NCBI GenBank assembly: GCA_023443225.1
Contig: JAEZVF010000055.1
Location: 1 to 18,420 of the forward strand
Source: Bacillota bacterium
GTDB lineage: Bacteria > Bacillota > Clostridia > Lachnospirales > Lachnospiraceae
Length of the DNA: 18,420 bases
Direction of reading: 5' to 3'
The notes under the pieces were generated by a model. That model was given only the letters and a program-made list of their open reading frames with translations. It was not told the origin of the DNA and did not search any database. Position numbers and translations under genes: made by a program. This document shows positions 6,726-14,095 of the stretch, piece after piece; the first letter of the stretch is position 1; each line of letters begins with the position of its first letter.

Positions 6726-7199
6726 CTATTCTTGATTTTTAAGTGAAATCATCATTCGTATCTCTTTGTACTGAACTCCACCGGCCTCATATTCAAATAT
6801 ATTTCCTTCTTTAAAACCTGCTCTTTTATAGAGCTCAATGGCCGTCATGTTATCAACTTCTGCACTGGTATAAAGTTTTAACACATCAGGATAATTTTCT
6901 TTGAAAAAAAGCAAAAACTGTTTTAATGCTTGTTTTCCAAAGCCGCAGTTCTGGAAAGACGACCCTATCATAAATCTGCTCATTGACCAACCATTTAGTT
7001 CTTCATCAAAATCATACAAAACGAACCCTATCATTTGCGATTCATTATAAATTGCAAGAGGATATAGATTAGATTCATATGCTGCTTGTACTAACGAGAA
7101 TTGGTTTGGTGCTACAAATCTTTTTTGATTTTCATTAACACTTAACTCTATGCACTCATTATAGTTTGTTCTATCAATTGGACGAAACTCTATTTTCAT
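6726..7199 (-). CDS. GNAT N-acetyltransferase (BltD/PaiA-like)
   Basis: A 157-residue GNAT protein. The N-terminal 'ENQKRFVAPNQFSLVQAAY' (24-42) resembles diamine/spermidine acetyltransferases such as BltD. Motif A is FQNCGFGKQAL (82-92), and 'AIELYKRAGFKEG' (about 124-136) is motif B. A polyamine substrate is an inference from that resemblance only. The ATG at 7199 is preceded by GAGAGG. This ribosome binding site and the first 13 codons are duplicated exactly at 16212-16266. Immediately upstream the DNA switches into an IS3 remnant whose sigma-A promoter points at this gene, so its present expression may depend on the IS. Confidence 0.88.
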   Translation of the reverse strand: MKIEFRPIDRTNYNECIELSVNENQKRFVAPNQFSLVQAAYESNLYPLAIYNESQMIGFVLYDFDEELNGWSMSRFMIGSSFQNCGFGKQALKQFLLFFKENYPDVLKLYTSAEVDNMTAIELYKRAGFKEGNIFEYEAGGVQYKEIRMMISLKNQE

Positions 7200-7214
7200 T
7201 TTTTATTACCTCTC
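7160..7214. repeat. 55-bp direct repeat, left copy
   Basis: Identical over all 55 bases to 16212-16266 in the same orientation. It covers the ribosome binding site, start codon and first 13 codons of the GNAT gene. The matches stop abruptly on both sides. The distance between the copies is 9,052 bp. Confidence 0.95.
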
Positions 7215-7505
7215 TTTCATGTATTTACCAACAGTACGTTCGGATATTTTTTCACCTTCTTTTATTAGTTCCTTGGTAATTTTAGGAGCACCATAATTTT
7301 GATGCGACTTGTTAAATATTTCCTTAATTTTTTCCTTAACCGCTTGCTTCCTTTTTTCCTGATTTGATGGCAAGCGATTTAACCATGCATTATAACCCGA
7401 ACGTGAAACGCCTAATATATTAAGCACCCCGCTGACAGAAACTCGGCGTTTTTCTTTGAGGTCTTCGCATTTGCTTTCGACTTCAATATAAATTACTTCT
7501 GTCAT
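7206..7505 (-). pseudogene. IS3-family transposase OrfB, 3'-truncated
   Basis: The 99 residues contain only the N-terminal HTH_21 part of OrfB ('VLNILGVSRSGYNAWLNR', 'IKEIFNKSHQNYGAPKITKEL', 'ISERTVGKYMKE'). The whole DDE catalytic core (about 180 residues) is missing. The frame breaks at 7214, exactly where the 55-bp repeat begins, and stops two codons later. The ATG at 7505 overlaps the OrfA stop (ATGA), typical for translational coupling in IS3 elements. The element cannot move by itself. Confidence 0.9.
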
Positions 7506-7786
7506 CTCCCCAGAATGCTTATAGCTTTTTTAAATACATCAAGTGCGTCCTGTGTATCTCGGAGTTCACGTTTTAATCGTGCTATCTCCTTTTGTTCATC
7601 GTTTGAGTAATTACCTGAGCCACGGACTTGTATTCCATTACCAACTTTTGCTTCTTTGATCCATTTACTTAATGTGCTGTTTCCTATACCAAGGTTATCT
7701 GAACACCCTTTAACTCCAAGTTCCTTGTGGTCTTCGTAATACTTTACAGCATTTTCCTTAAATTGTTTATCGTGTTGCTTTGCCAT
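7502..7786 (-). CDS. IS3-family transposase OrfA
   Basis: A 94-residue protein with an N-terminal HTH_Tnp_1 domain (KQFKENAVKYYEDH, 'SDNLGIGNSTLSKWIKEAK') and a C-terminal leucine-zipper helix ('EIARLKRELRDTQDALDVFKKAISIL'). OrfA proteins bind the terminal repeats and, fused to OrfB by frameshift, form the transposase. The reading frame is complete. GGAGG sits 9 bases before the ATG at 7786. The following OrfB is truncated, so this is a left-over of a dead element. Confidence 0.92.
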   Translation of the reverse strand: MAKQHDKQFKENAVKYYEDHKELGVKGCSDNLGIGNSTLSKWIKEAKVGNGIQVRGSGNYSNDEQKEIARLKRELRDTQDALDVFKKAISILGR

Positions 7787-7813
7787 GATAAAGTTCCTCC
7801 ATCTGTTATTTTT

Positions 7814-7842
7814 ATTATACTATTTTTACGGAACTTTCTCAA
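7814..7842 (-). promoter_or_regulatory. Near-consensus sigma-A promoter in the IS3 remnant
   Basis: Minus-strand TTGAGA (7837-7842), exactly 17 bases, then TATAAT (7814-7819), 28 bases upstream of the OrfA start. It should read through orfA and the orfB fragment into the GNAT gene at 6726-7199. No terminator is seen between them. Confidence 0.75.
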
Positions 7843-7864
7843 TTTGATTTGTACTATTTATATT

Positions 7865-8218
7865 CTACCACCATATAGTTTCTAGTGTATTTGGATCAGC
7901 ACCATTTAGAATTTCAATTTCTTTTCCATTTGACCGTAGAATTGCACAGGTTCCTTTAGTATTAGTAATATGCGTTTCTGTAGTTTGTTTTACTTCAACA
8001 AATTGAGTTTGTCCTGTTACAGCTAATGTTCCTGCTTGAATCAAAGATTCTTGACGAATGACTCTTAGCCAGTAGTAGAATTGAGTTGTTGAAATATGAT
8101 TTTCTTCACACCAAGGCTTAATTGGCATTCCACTTTCATTATGCCTTTTAATTACCTCTTGCCATTTTGCTTTTAATATTTCATGACGAGCTACTTTCAT
8201 AGTTGCAATAATTATCAT
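7865..8218 (-). CDS. IS66-family accessory protein TnpA
   Basis: A 117-residue protein with the IS66 TnpA pattern: an N-terminal helix-turn-helix ('WQEVIKRHNESGMPIKPWCEENHISTTQFYYWLR', about residues 19-52) and a C-terminal 'AILRSNGKEIEILNGADPNTL' that resembles the usual end of the family. The last codons (TIWW) run into the IS3 remnant, so the C-terminus is slightly altered. TnpB and the TnpC transposase, which follow in a full IS66, are missing. An in-frame ATG at 8200 is an equally possible start; neither has a good ribosome binding site. Confidence 0.8.
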   Translation of the reverse strand: MIIIATMKVARHEILKAKWQEVIKRHNESGMPIKPWCEENHISTTQFYYWLRVIRQESLIQAGTLAVTGQTQFVEVKQTTETHITNTKGTCAILRSNGKEIEILNGADPNTLETIWW

Positions 8219-8226
8219 CTCACTGC

Positions 8227-8267
8227 ACTTTTAATGTTAACGAAGTTACTTTGTTAACATTAAAAGT
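8227..8267. repeat. Perfect 15-base inverted repeat in the IS66 leader
   Basis: ACTTTTAATGTTAAC (8227-8241) and its exact complement at 8253-8267 are separated by 11 bases. It ends 9 bases upstream of the first tnpA start. It could hide the start codon from outside transcripts, a known way for insertion sequences to limit transposition, or bind a protein. Confidence 0.7.
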
Positions 8268-8345
8268 ACTTTGTAGAGTATATTATCTCATGACCGATAT
8301 GACTTTTAAATCCATAGGTTTATTGACCGCTTACATATTATCCAC

Positions 8346-8447
8346 TTAAACATAATTAATTCCTATCAAATCATAATCACAATAATTTTTCTCACATTGT
8401 TCTGATTCCTTATAATTGCCAACTTTTTCATGTATAAATAACACCAT
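8346..8447 (-). CDS. 33-residue hypothetical protein after the UvrA-like gene
   Basis: ATG at 8447 lies one base after the UvrA-like stop codon. A strong GGAGG within the last codons of that gene sits 6-7 bases upstream, so translation would be coupled. The peptide opens MVLFIHEKVGNYKESEQC and is acidic with two Cys. No family is recognised. It stops 12 bases before the IS66 end and may be a remnant of a gene cut by that insertion. Confidence 0.35.
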   Translation of the reverse strand: MVLFIHEKVGNYKESEQCEKNYCDYDLIGINYV

Positions 8448-8448
8448 T

Positions 8449-10704
8449 TTATTCCTCCATTGATTTTCTCAAATATCTTGCAGTTATCGTCTCTGAATTC
8501 TGTATCATTTCCTGTGGTGTGCCAGTAAATACAACCTCGCCTCCTAGTGTTCCGCCATCCGGGCCAATATCAATGACATAATCGGCCAGTTTGACCACAT
8601 CCATGTTATGTTCAATTACAATGACGGTATTTCCTCTTTCCACTAAACTATCCAGCAATTCCATAACCGTCTTCACATCAGATGCATGAAGTCCGGTTGT
8701 CGGTTCGTCTAGTACATAAATATTACCTTTTTGGTCTAAATACTTTGCGAGCTTTACTCTTTGCCGTTCTCCACCAGACAAAGTCGACAATGGTTGTCCC
8801 AAGGAAAGATACGGCAAACCAACTTCTACCATTGCATGTAGAACCTTGTGAATCTTTGGACAGTCTCTGAAAAATTTTTCTCCTTCTTCTGCACTCATTT
8901 CCAGAATCTCAACAATGTTCTTTCCATGATACTTATAGGAAAGTGCTTCTTCGCTGTATCGTTTCCCACCACAGGCTTCACACTCCGTCGTTACTGGATC
9001 CATAAAAACCAGCTCTGTTACAATTTCACCACGACCTTTACATACAGGACAGGCTCCTTTGCTGTTAAATGAAAATAGTGCAGCACCCACCCCATTTTCT
9101 TTTGCCATTCTCTTTCGAATTTCATCAAATACGCCTAAGAATGTGGCTGGAGTTGAGCGACCTGTTGCTGTTACTGACGACTGATCTACTAACACGACTC
9201 TGTCCGCATACTGTTTAGCAAATACATCACGAATCAGTGAACTTTTTCCAGAACCTGCCACTCCGGTTACTGCTGTCAGTACATTTAATGGAATCTCAAC
9301 TGATGCATTTTTCAAGTTATGTATATTGGCATTACAAATGGATAGAAACTCTTTTGGAACTCTGGGATTTCTTTTTATGGGTATCTGCTCTTGCATGGCT
9401 TTTCCCGTCAGTGTTCCTGAATCTAAAAGTCCTTCATAACTTCCCTGAAAGAGAATTTCTCCACCATTTTTACCTGCGAGAGGTCCTACATCAATGACTT
9501 CATCCGCAATCGAAATTACATCTTTGTCATGCTCCACGACGAGAACCGTGTTGCCCTTATCTCTTAAGCTTTTTAATAATTTTGTCATACGGTGCACATC
9601 CCTGGGATGCATCCCTGTACTTGGCTCATCAAAGATGTAGGTCATACCAGTCAATGCACTTCCCATGTAACGAACCAGCTTAAGACGTTGTGCCTCACCA
9701 CCGGAAAGTGTTGCTGATTCTCTATTTAAGGACAGATATGGAAGTCCAATGTCAATCATTCTTGTCAGTGTTGTAATCAGACTTTCGGCAACGCTGATTC
9801 CTCTTGGATCTGTAATAGTTTGCAAAATCTCGCGAAGTTTGGTAAATTCCATTTCACACATCTCTACGATTGTATAGCCTGCCACTTTACAGGAAAGAGC
9901 CTCTGCGTTCAGTCGTTTTCCATGACATACCGGACATTCTGTTTCGTTAATATAATTGGTCAGACGTCTCATGGATGCCTCGCCCATTTCAGATGCATCA
10001 CGTTTTAAGAGCAGTCTGCTCATCATATTATGAACGCCTTCTACCTGTTTCAATTTACGTTTTCCGCTTTGTTCTTCTGCGCCGTATAATAAAAGATTTC
10101 TCTCTTTTTCCGTGTAATCACGCCACTTTTTGTCCAAATCAAACAAACCACTTTCAGTATACTGTTTCCAATAGTAATTACTAATATGAAAAGCGGGTAA
10201 ATCTACCATCCCCTCATTCCAGCTTTTATCCTCTGCAATCATTGGTAAAATATCCAGTGTCATGACCTTGCCAATTCCAAAGCACTCTGGACACATACCA
10301 TTAGGATTGTTAAAGGAAAAGTTTGATGCAGTTCCCACATATGGCTCTCCAATTCGACTATAAAGCAACCTCAAAGCTGAATACATATCACTGATTGTTC
10401 CTACTGTAGAGCGAGCATTCCCACCTAATCTGGTCTGGTCAATAATAACAGAGGCAGAAAGATTCTCTATTTTCTCCACACGTGGTTTCTCAAACTTCGG
10501 AAGTCTGCCCCTCATGTAAGCTGTGTAAGTTTCATTCATCTGTCGCTGACTCTCAGCCGCAATGGTATCAAATACAATGCTGGACTTTCCAGAACCAGAT
10601 ACCCCTGTAAATACAACTATTTTTTCTTTTGGGATTTCAAGCGAAACATTTTTTAAATTATTCTGACACAATCCCTGTATGATAATATGATCTTTATGTG
10701 ACAT
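8449..10704 (-). CDS. UvrA-like tandem ABC ATPase (drug-resistance/UvrA2 type)
   Basis: The 751 residues contain two ABC modules. The first has Walker A GVSGSGKS (34-41), signature LSGGE (333-337) and Walker B YIFDEPSTG (356-364). The second has GVAGSGKSS (481-489), LSGGE (642-646) and LDEPTTG (665-671). Zinc-binding Cys pairs CPEC (138-141), CPVC (257-260), CPVC (552-555) and CEAC (575-578) are the UvrA signature. Bacterial UvrA is near 940 residues; the shorter length fits the UvrA2/DrrC-like branch, which lacks the UvrB-binding region. Members are linked to resistance against DNA-binding compounds, but the role here is inferred. The ATG at 10704 has GGAGGT 6 bases upstream. The 37-base gap to the GNAT gene suggests an operon. 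Confidence 0.92.
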   Translation of the reverse strand: MSHKDHIIIQGLCQNNLKNVSLEIPKEKIVVFTGVSGSGKSSIVFDTIAAESQRQMNETYTAYMRGRLPKFEKPRVEKIENLSASVIIDQTRLGGNARSTVGTISDMYSALRLLYSRIGEPYVGTASNFSFNNPNGMCPECFGIGKVMTLDILPMIAEDKSWNEGMVDLPAFHISNYYWKQYTESGLFDLDKKWRDYTEKERNLLLYGAEEQSGKRKLKQVEGVHNMMSRLLLKRDASEMGEASMRRLTNYINETECPVCHGKRLNAEALSCKVAGYTIVEMCEMEFTKLREILQTITDPRGISVAESLITTLTRMIDIGLPYLSLNRESATLSGGEAQRLKLVRYMGSALTGMTYIFDEPSTGMHPRDVHRMTKLLKSLRDKGNTVLVVEHDKDVISIADEVIDVGPLAGKNGGEILFQGSYEGLLDSGTLTGKAMQEQIPIKRNPRVPKEFLSICNANIHNLKNASVEIPLNVLTAVTGVAGSGKSSLIRDVFAKQYADRVVLVDQSSVTATGRSTPATFLGVFDEIRKRMAKENGVGAALFSFNSKGACPVCKGRGEIVTELVFMDPVTTECEACGGKRYSEEALSYKYHGKNIVEILEMSAEEGEKFFRDCPKIHKVLHAMVEVGLPYLSLGQPLSTLSGGERQRVKLAKYLDQKGNIYVLDEPTTGLHASDVKTVMELLDSLVERGNTVIVIEHNMDVVKLADYVIDIGPDGGTLGGEVVFTGTPQEMIQNSETITARYLRKSMEE

Positions 10705-10741
10705 AAACGCACCTCCGTATAATTCAGATTTGTACTCCAAT

Positions 10742-11296
10742 TTATCTATCCTCCGCCAGTAACGCATAATAGCAAGCATCACAAACACCTTGATTGTTCC
10801 AATCTGATTGCTTTAATGTTCCTTCATAATGCATACCGCATTTTCTCATAACAGCTCCAGAATTGGGATTTCGAGGGTCATGTCTTGATTCTATTCTGTT
10901 CACACCGACTTTCTCAAACAAGTATTCCACTACACTCTTTAATGCTTCGGAAGCAATTCCTGTATTCCACCATCTTCTACCGATGCAATAACCAATATGT
11001 ACCATTTTTATGATATCGTCTATTTCATTATTAACACCTATACATCCAATTGGTTCTTCTGGCTTTGTTTTTATAACAATAGCCCATTGATAATAAGATT
11101 TATTATTATAGTTGTTCACCCAAGCATTTAATACATTTTCACTAATGGAAAGTTTTTTATGAGTAGGCCACATTAAATATTTTGTTACCTCATCATCTGA
11201 AGCCCAATTATGAAACATATATTGTGCATCTTCTGCGATAAATGGTCGTAGTATTAGCCTTTTCGTTTCAATTCTTTCAGTACCCCTATGATTCAT
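10742..11296 (-). CDS. RimJ/RimL-type GNAT N-acetyltransferase
   Basis: A 184-residue Acetyltransf_3 protein. 'RIETKRLILRPFIAEDAQYMF' (8-28) is the classic entry strand, motif A is GRRWWNTGIASEAL (106-119), and 'NPNSGAVMRKCGMHYEG' (about 142-158) is the conserved C-terminal core. Relatives acetylate ribosomal proteins, amino acids or aminoglycoside-like compounds. The substrate is unknown. The ATG at 11296 has GAGGAG 9 bases upstream. It sits between the beta-lactamase-fold gene (34-base gap) and the UvrA-like gene (37-base gap), so the three probably share a transcript. Confidence 0.88.
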   Translation of the reverse strand: MNHRGTERIETKRLILRPFIAEDAQYMFHNWASDDEVTKYLMWPTHKKLSISENVLNAWVNNYNNKSYYQWAIVIKTKPEEPIGCIGVNNEIDDIIKMVHIGYCIGRRWWNTGIASEALKSVVEYLFEKVGVNRIESRHDPRNPNSGAVMRKCGMHYEGTLKQSDWNNQGVCDACYYALLAEDR

Positions 11297-11330
11297 TTAT
11301 GTTTCTCCTCAAAATTTCCGCAAGTTGCTA

Positions 11331-12317
11331 TTACTCCTCTATTTTTGCCTCTATTTCTTTTTTGATAAAATCAATTCGGTCAAATACTGTCGGTTTGAAA
11401 TAACCAGAAACTGCTACTACCAAGTCCTTTTTGGGATTGATATAAATAACATTTCCGCTGTTTCCGATAGCTGCATAGCTTCCCACATTTTCATCAATAA
11501 TCCACCACAAATAACCATACTTCATATCACGAAAATTTCCGTCGCAACACAGCCTAACCTTTGTACTTTCTTCAATCCATTTTTCAGAAACAATACGTTT
11601 GTTATTAAATACGCCTTTTTGCAGACAGAGCAGTCCTATCTTTGACATTTCTTCAGCCGACAAGCAAAGTCCATATCCGGCAGCCCCAACTCCCTTGTTG
11701 TCAGAAAACCAAATGTTTCCTTTTGGTGTCTTTTCTATTGTAAAAGCCTTATGTGCGTCAGCATCAGGAGCAACATATATTTTTCTTGGTGCAATCGTCA
11801 GTAGTTCAAATAGATATTGATTTGCAAAATCTACTGTTGTCATTTTGCTTACCGTTGCGATAATACCCGTGAGAATATGAATCCCCAAAGTAGAGTATTG
11901 AAATTCTCCTGTCATGCCACGCCTTCCACCCAAAAAATCTAAAGCTGCAATGCTCCAGTCATCCTGCACACATATTTTTGACCATGGCTCTGATCTATAC
12001 TTATATGGTGCAGTCATCGTTAAAAGATTTTTCAATGTGACTTTTTGAATAGTCTTTTCTCCTCGTTTGATTTTGTAATCAGGAAAATAATCCAGCACAT
12101 AATCATCAATGCTGCCAATCAATCCTTGTTCGACAGCAATGCCAACCAACAACGAAACAATGCTTTTCGTGACAGACATTGTGTGTACTGTATCATCAGA
12201 TTTATAGTCATTCCATGTATCATGAATAATTGTCTTGCCATTATGAATAGCTGTAATTTGACAGATGTTCGACTGATTATCAGCTACATAACTATGAAAT
12301 TCTGTTAAATTTATCAT
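11331..12317 (-). CDS. Beta-lactamase-fold serine hydrolase (class C/EstB-like)
   Basis: A 328-residue protein of the Beta-lactamase (PF00144) fold. The nucleophile motif SxxK is SVTK at residues 48-51. The usual Tyr-x-Asn is YST (Tyr141-Thr143), a change seen in esterase-like members. The late 'AIGNSGNVIYINPKKDLVVAVSG' stands in for the KTG-strand region. There is no signal peptide, unlike secreted beta-lactamases and penicillin-binding proteins, so a cytoplasmic esterase or peptidase is more likely than antibiotic hydrolysis. The ATG at 12317 is chosen over one at 12359 because AAAGGAAG lies just upstream. It is the first gene of the probable operon that continues with a GNAT and the UvrA-like protein. 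Confidence 0.86.
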   Translation of the reverse strand: MINLTEFHSYVADNQSNICQITAIHNGKTIIHDTWNDYKSDDTVHTMSVTKSIVSLLVGIAVEQGLIGSIDDYVLDYFPDYKIKRGEKTIQKVTLKNLLTMTAPYKYRSEPWSKICVQDDWSIAALDFLGGRRGMTGEFQYSTLGIHILTGIIATVSKMTTVDFANQYLFELLTIAPRKIYVAPDADAHKAFTIEKTPKGNIWFSDNKGVGAAGYGLCLSAEEMSKIGLLCLQKGVFNNKRIVSEKWIEESTKVRLCCDGNFRDMKYGYLWWIIDENVGSYAAIGNSGNVIYINPKKDLVVAVSGYFKPTVFDRIDFIKKEIEAKIEE

Positions 12318-12433
12318 TATACTTCCTTTCTGAAACTTCTGATTTATTTTATCCACCATTCTGGTGTTATCTCTCCCAACCTAATAATACGTTCTGATAA
12401 ATAATCAAGCATATAATTTCTATGTCTTTATAT

Positions 12434-12544
12434 TTACTCGGCATAAGTTGTACCATCAATTCCCGATTCACGACAAGCTCCACCTGGTGCACCATTGGAT
12501 CCATCAGGCAAAACACAAAGTACCTTATATACTGTCTTTCCCAT
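12434..12544 (-). CDS. 36-residue Gly-rich hypothetical ORF
   Basis: ATG at 12544, weak AAAGG upstream. It overlaps the end of the VOC fragment in another frame. The peptide contains LPDGSNGAPGGACRESGIDG, a protein-like sequence, and ends in TAA at 12434. No family was recognised. It may be the tail of a gene fused to the VOC fragment by deletion rather than a gene in its own right. Confidence 0.3.
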   Translation of the reverse strand: MGKTVYKVLCVLPDGSNGAPGGACRESGIDGTTYAE

Positions 12545-12635
12545 CAACCTTTTTTTCAAAGAATCCTTCATAAAATGATATAGCTCTCTCCATGTCTAAA
12601 ACGCATAAATATAACGAGTTAATATTATATTTCAT
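12525..12635 (-). pseudogene. VOC (glyoxalase/bleomycin-resistance fold) protein, N-terminal fragment
   Basis: A GGAGG ribosome binding site leads to ATG at 12635 and 36 codons that read MKYNINSLYLCVLDMERAIS followed by FYEGFFEKKV. This is the first beta strand and helix of VOC-fold proteins, whose full length is about 120-140 residues. A TAA at 12525 ends it early, and the metal-binding residues of the rest of the fold are absent. It is a truncated resistance- or dioxygenase-type gene with its start signals intact. Confidence 0.65.
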
Positions 12636-12699
12636 AGTATACCTCCAACTTTTCAATACCGACAGTTTGTTATTTCATTATATCTATTTTTTATTACCA

Positions 12700-12921
12700 C
12701 TAATCCAATAATCCATTAATCCAATACATAAACCATATAAAAAGCAGTGTTCCAAAAATGTTGGCCCACTTACGGCTCATCTTCTGATTCCTTTGAAGTA
12801 CTTCTTCTTGTGAATCCTTATCACTAAAAATTGGAGTAGTACCCGTGTTTGCTCTGAATATCTGGTATCCAGGACCTATAACCACTGGGCTCCAGCCGCT
12901 TGTTTCATAGAAGGAAATCAA
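12700..12921 (-). CDS. Small membrane protein of unknown family (possibly 5'-broken)
   Basis: The 73 codons from TTG at 12921 encode a Gly/Pro-containing N-terminal part (SGWSPVVIGPGYQIF), a polar middle and one C-terminal transmembrane helix (ANIFGTLLFIWFMYWINGLL, about 53-72). There is no good ribosome binding site. Just upstream, another frame encodes RKVSRIALNNIKGRSIEEM and further protein-like residues up to a stop near 12920. The real gene may therefore have been longer and suffered a frameshift there. Function unknown. Confidence 0.4.
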   Translation of the reverse strand: MISFYETSGWSPVVIGPGYQIFRANTGTTPIFSDKDSQEEVLQRNQKMSRKWANIFGTLLFIWFMYWINGLLD

Positions 12922-13103
12922 TGCGCTAATAGTTTTCTCTCATTAACCTCTTCTGGCATTTCTTCTATGCTTCTACCTTTGATATTATTCAGTGCTATAC
13001 GACTTACTTTCCTATACTTTCATAAGTTAATATATAATTTATTCAGTTTTTTCTTAACTACAAATTCAAGATTATACTCATAATTTCATTTATAAATCGT
13101 AAT

Positions 13104-13805
13104 TTAGAGTGCGTTCCAAATGAAACAAAAGACAAACACACAACCCCAAGCATTTTCTGTTTTCTTTTTCACTATCAGCATTCCATAGATTGATATGAAA
13201 GTAGTGACAATTTCAATAATGCCCCAAAACGAGGTATTGAATGGATGAAACAAAATGCATACTACAGCACAAGTAATAGCACCTATGTCTAGCCATTGAT
13301 TTTTTGAATGATATCTGCTGTTTAGTTTATCACTTATAACACAATAATTAAATCCTTCAAAAAACCCCCAAACTACAGCAATTAAAGACATTCCTAAAAT
13401 GTTAGTTGGAAATCCGCTTTTAAGTACATCATCAGCAATCCAAATACCAAATGGCTGATACCCCTCATATTGTCCTGAAACAAAACTATAACACAAATAC
13501 GGAATAAAACAGGCAACTGACCCTATGATAGATTTAAACGTATTTCGTTTTACTAATCCAAATAGTGAAAACTTTTCTTTTCGTAAAAGGCAAACAACAG
13601 TAATTCCCAATCCAGCTAAACCAAACTGAGCACTTGCGCTAAGTAACAAACGGGAAAGCACTGAATTTTCAGGTTCTTTCACATATGCCACAAGTTGATT
13701 CCCCATTACCGCATAACATAGAAATACACCAAATGTTATCAATGCAATAATCCATATATCAATATCTAATCTTTTCTCTTCTAAAGAAAGTTGTTTTTCG
13801 GCCAT
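13104..13805 (-). CDS. CPBP-like polytopic membrane protein
   Basis: A 233-residue protein with about six or seven hydrophobic segments (near 17-38, 50-75, 92-110, 136-156, 172-190, 192-212, 217-233). The segment 'AVVWGFFEGFNYCV' (143-156) lies where CPBP/CAAX proteases carry EExxxR, but only one glutamate (Glu150) and no arginine are present. 'ILFHPF' (His187) could be the second motif. It is therefore a divergent, perhaps non-catalytic relative, or an unrelated membrane family with the same topology. The ATG at 13805 has AGAGGTGAT about 6 bases upstream. The gene stands alone, with the switchable hairpin at 13993-14078 in its upstream region. Confidence 0.6.
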   Translation of the reverse strand: MAEKQLSLEEKRLDIDIWIIALITFGVFLCYAVMGNQLVAYVKEPENSVLSRLLLSASAQFGLAGLGITVVCLLRKEKFSLFGLVKRNTFKSIIGSVACFIPYLCYSFVSGQYEGYQPFGIWIADDVLKSGFPTNILGMSLIAVVWGFFEGFNYCVISDKLNSRYHSKNQWLDIGAITCAVVCILFHPFNTSFWGIIEIVTTFISIYGMLIVKKKTENAWGCVFVFCFIWNAL

Positions 13806-13992
13806 ATTATATCACCTCTATAAATTCATATTTATCTACATCCTATATATTTTCCTACTTCACATTGTTTCTATGACACTCTTTATTCCATCTTCATTCC
13901 ACCATTATCTTGCCCTAGCTTTGGCAATGGAATGTGAAGAAGTCTTAAGAAGTCTTTTTGTGATTCTAGTTCTTTTTTGATTTATAAAAATC

Positions 13993-14078
13993 AAAACCGC
14001 CGTTAGGCTACTGTATCTTATTTGGGAGCATGGATACCCTGCCCCCATAACAACGGTTTTTTTATTACCGTTGTTATG
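13993..14078 (-). promoter_or_regulatory. Three-segment switchable hairpin (attenuator-like or terminator)
   Basis: Read on the minus strand: segment 1 (14067-14078) pairs perfectly with segment 2 (14046-14057; 12-base arms, CATAACAACGGT/ACCGTTGTTATG). Segment 2, extended to 14060-14048, can instead pair with segment 3 (13993-14005; 11 of 13 bases), which is followed by a T-rich stretch TTTTGATTTTT. A small GC-rich hairpin lies between 2 and 3. The 1:2 and 2:3 pairings exclude each other, as in antiterminator/terminator pairs. It follows the AraC-type gene stop (14096) by 18 bases and lies 188 bases upstream of the gene at 13104-13805. On the plus strand the 3:2 stem is followed by seven T, a standard terminator shape. 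Confidence 0.6.
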
Positions 14079-14095
14079 ATGACAGATTTCCGATG

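Larger units (their letters stand above)
7215..7862 (-). mobile_element. IS3-family (IS150-like) remnant
   Basis: It holds the 5' end, promoter, complete orfA and truncated orfB. The outer end is placed near 7850-7862, where the minus strand reads TAGTACAAATC just inside the IS66 remnant. The inner end is the sharp break at 7214/7215. The right-hand terminal repeat and catalytic domain are absent. Confidence 0.75.
7863..8334 (-). mobile_element. IS66-family remnant (5' end plus tnpA)
   Basis: The minus strand begins at 8334 with GTAAGCGGTCAATAAACC (8317-8334), a good match in style to IS66 terminal repeats, which start GTAA. A leader with a perfect hairpin (8227-8267) leads to tnpA, and the element is interrupted near 7863 by the IS3 remnant. 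The end assignment is by motif recognition only. Confidence 0.65.

Noticed and set aside
10705..10788. 28-residue N-terminal extension of the UvrA-like protein
   Set aside because: It overlaps the GNAT gene, and a perfect GGAGGT precedes the internal ATG at 10704.
13993..14078. attC-like reading of GCCTAAC...GTTATGG
   Set aside because: Arms pair as a terminator/antiterminator rather than as the imperfect R'/R'' boxes of attC, and the site is not repeated elsewhere in the window.
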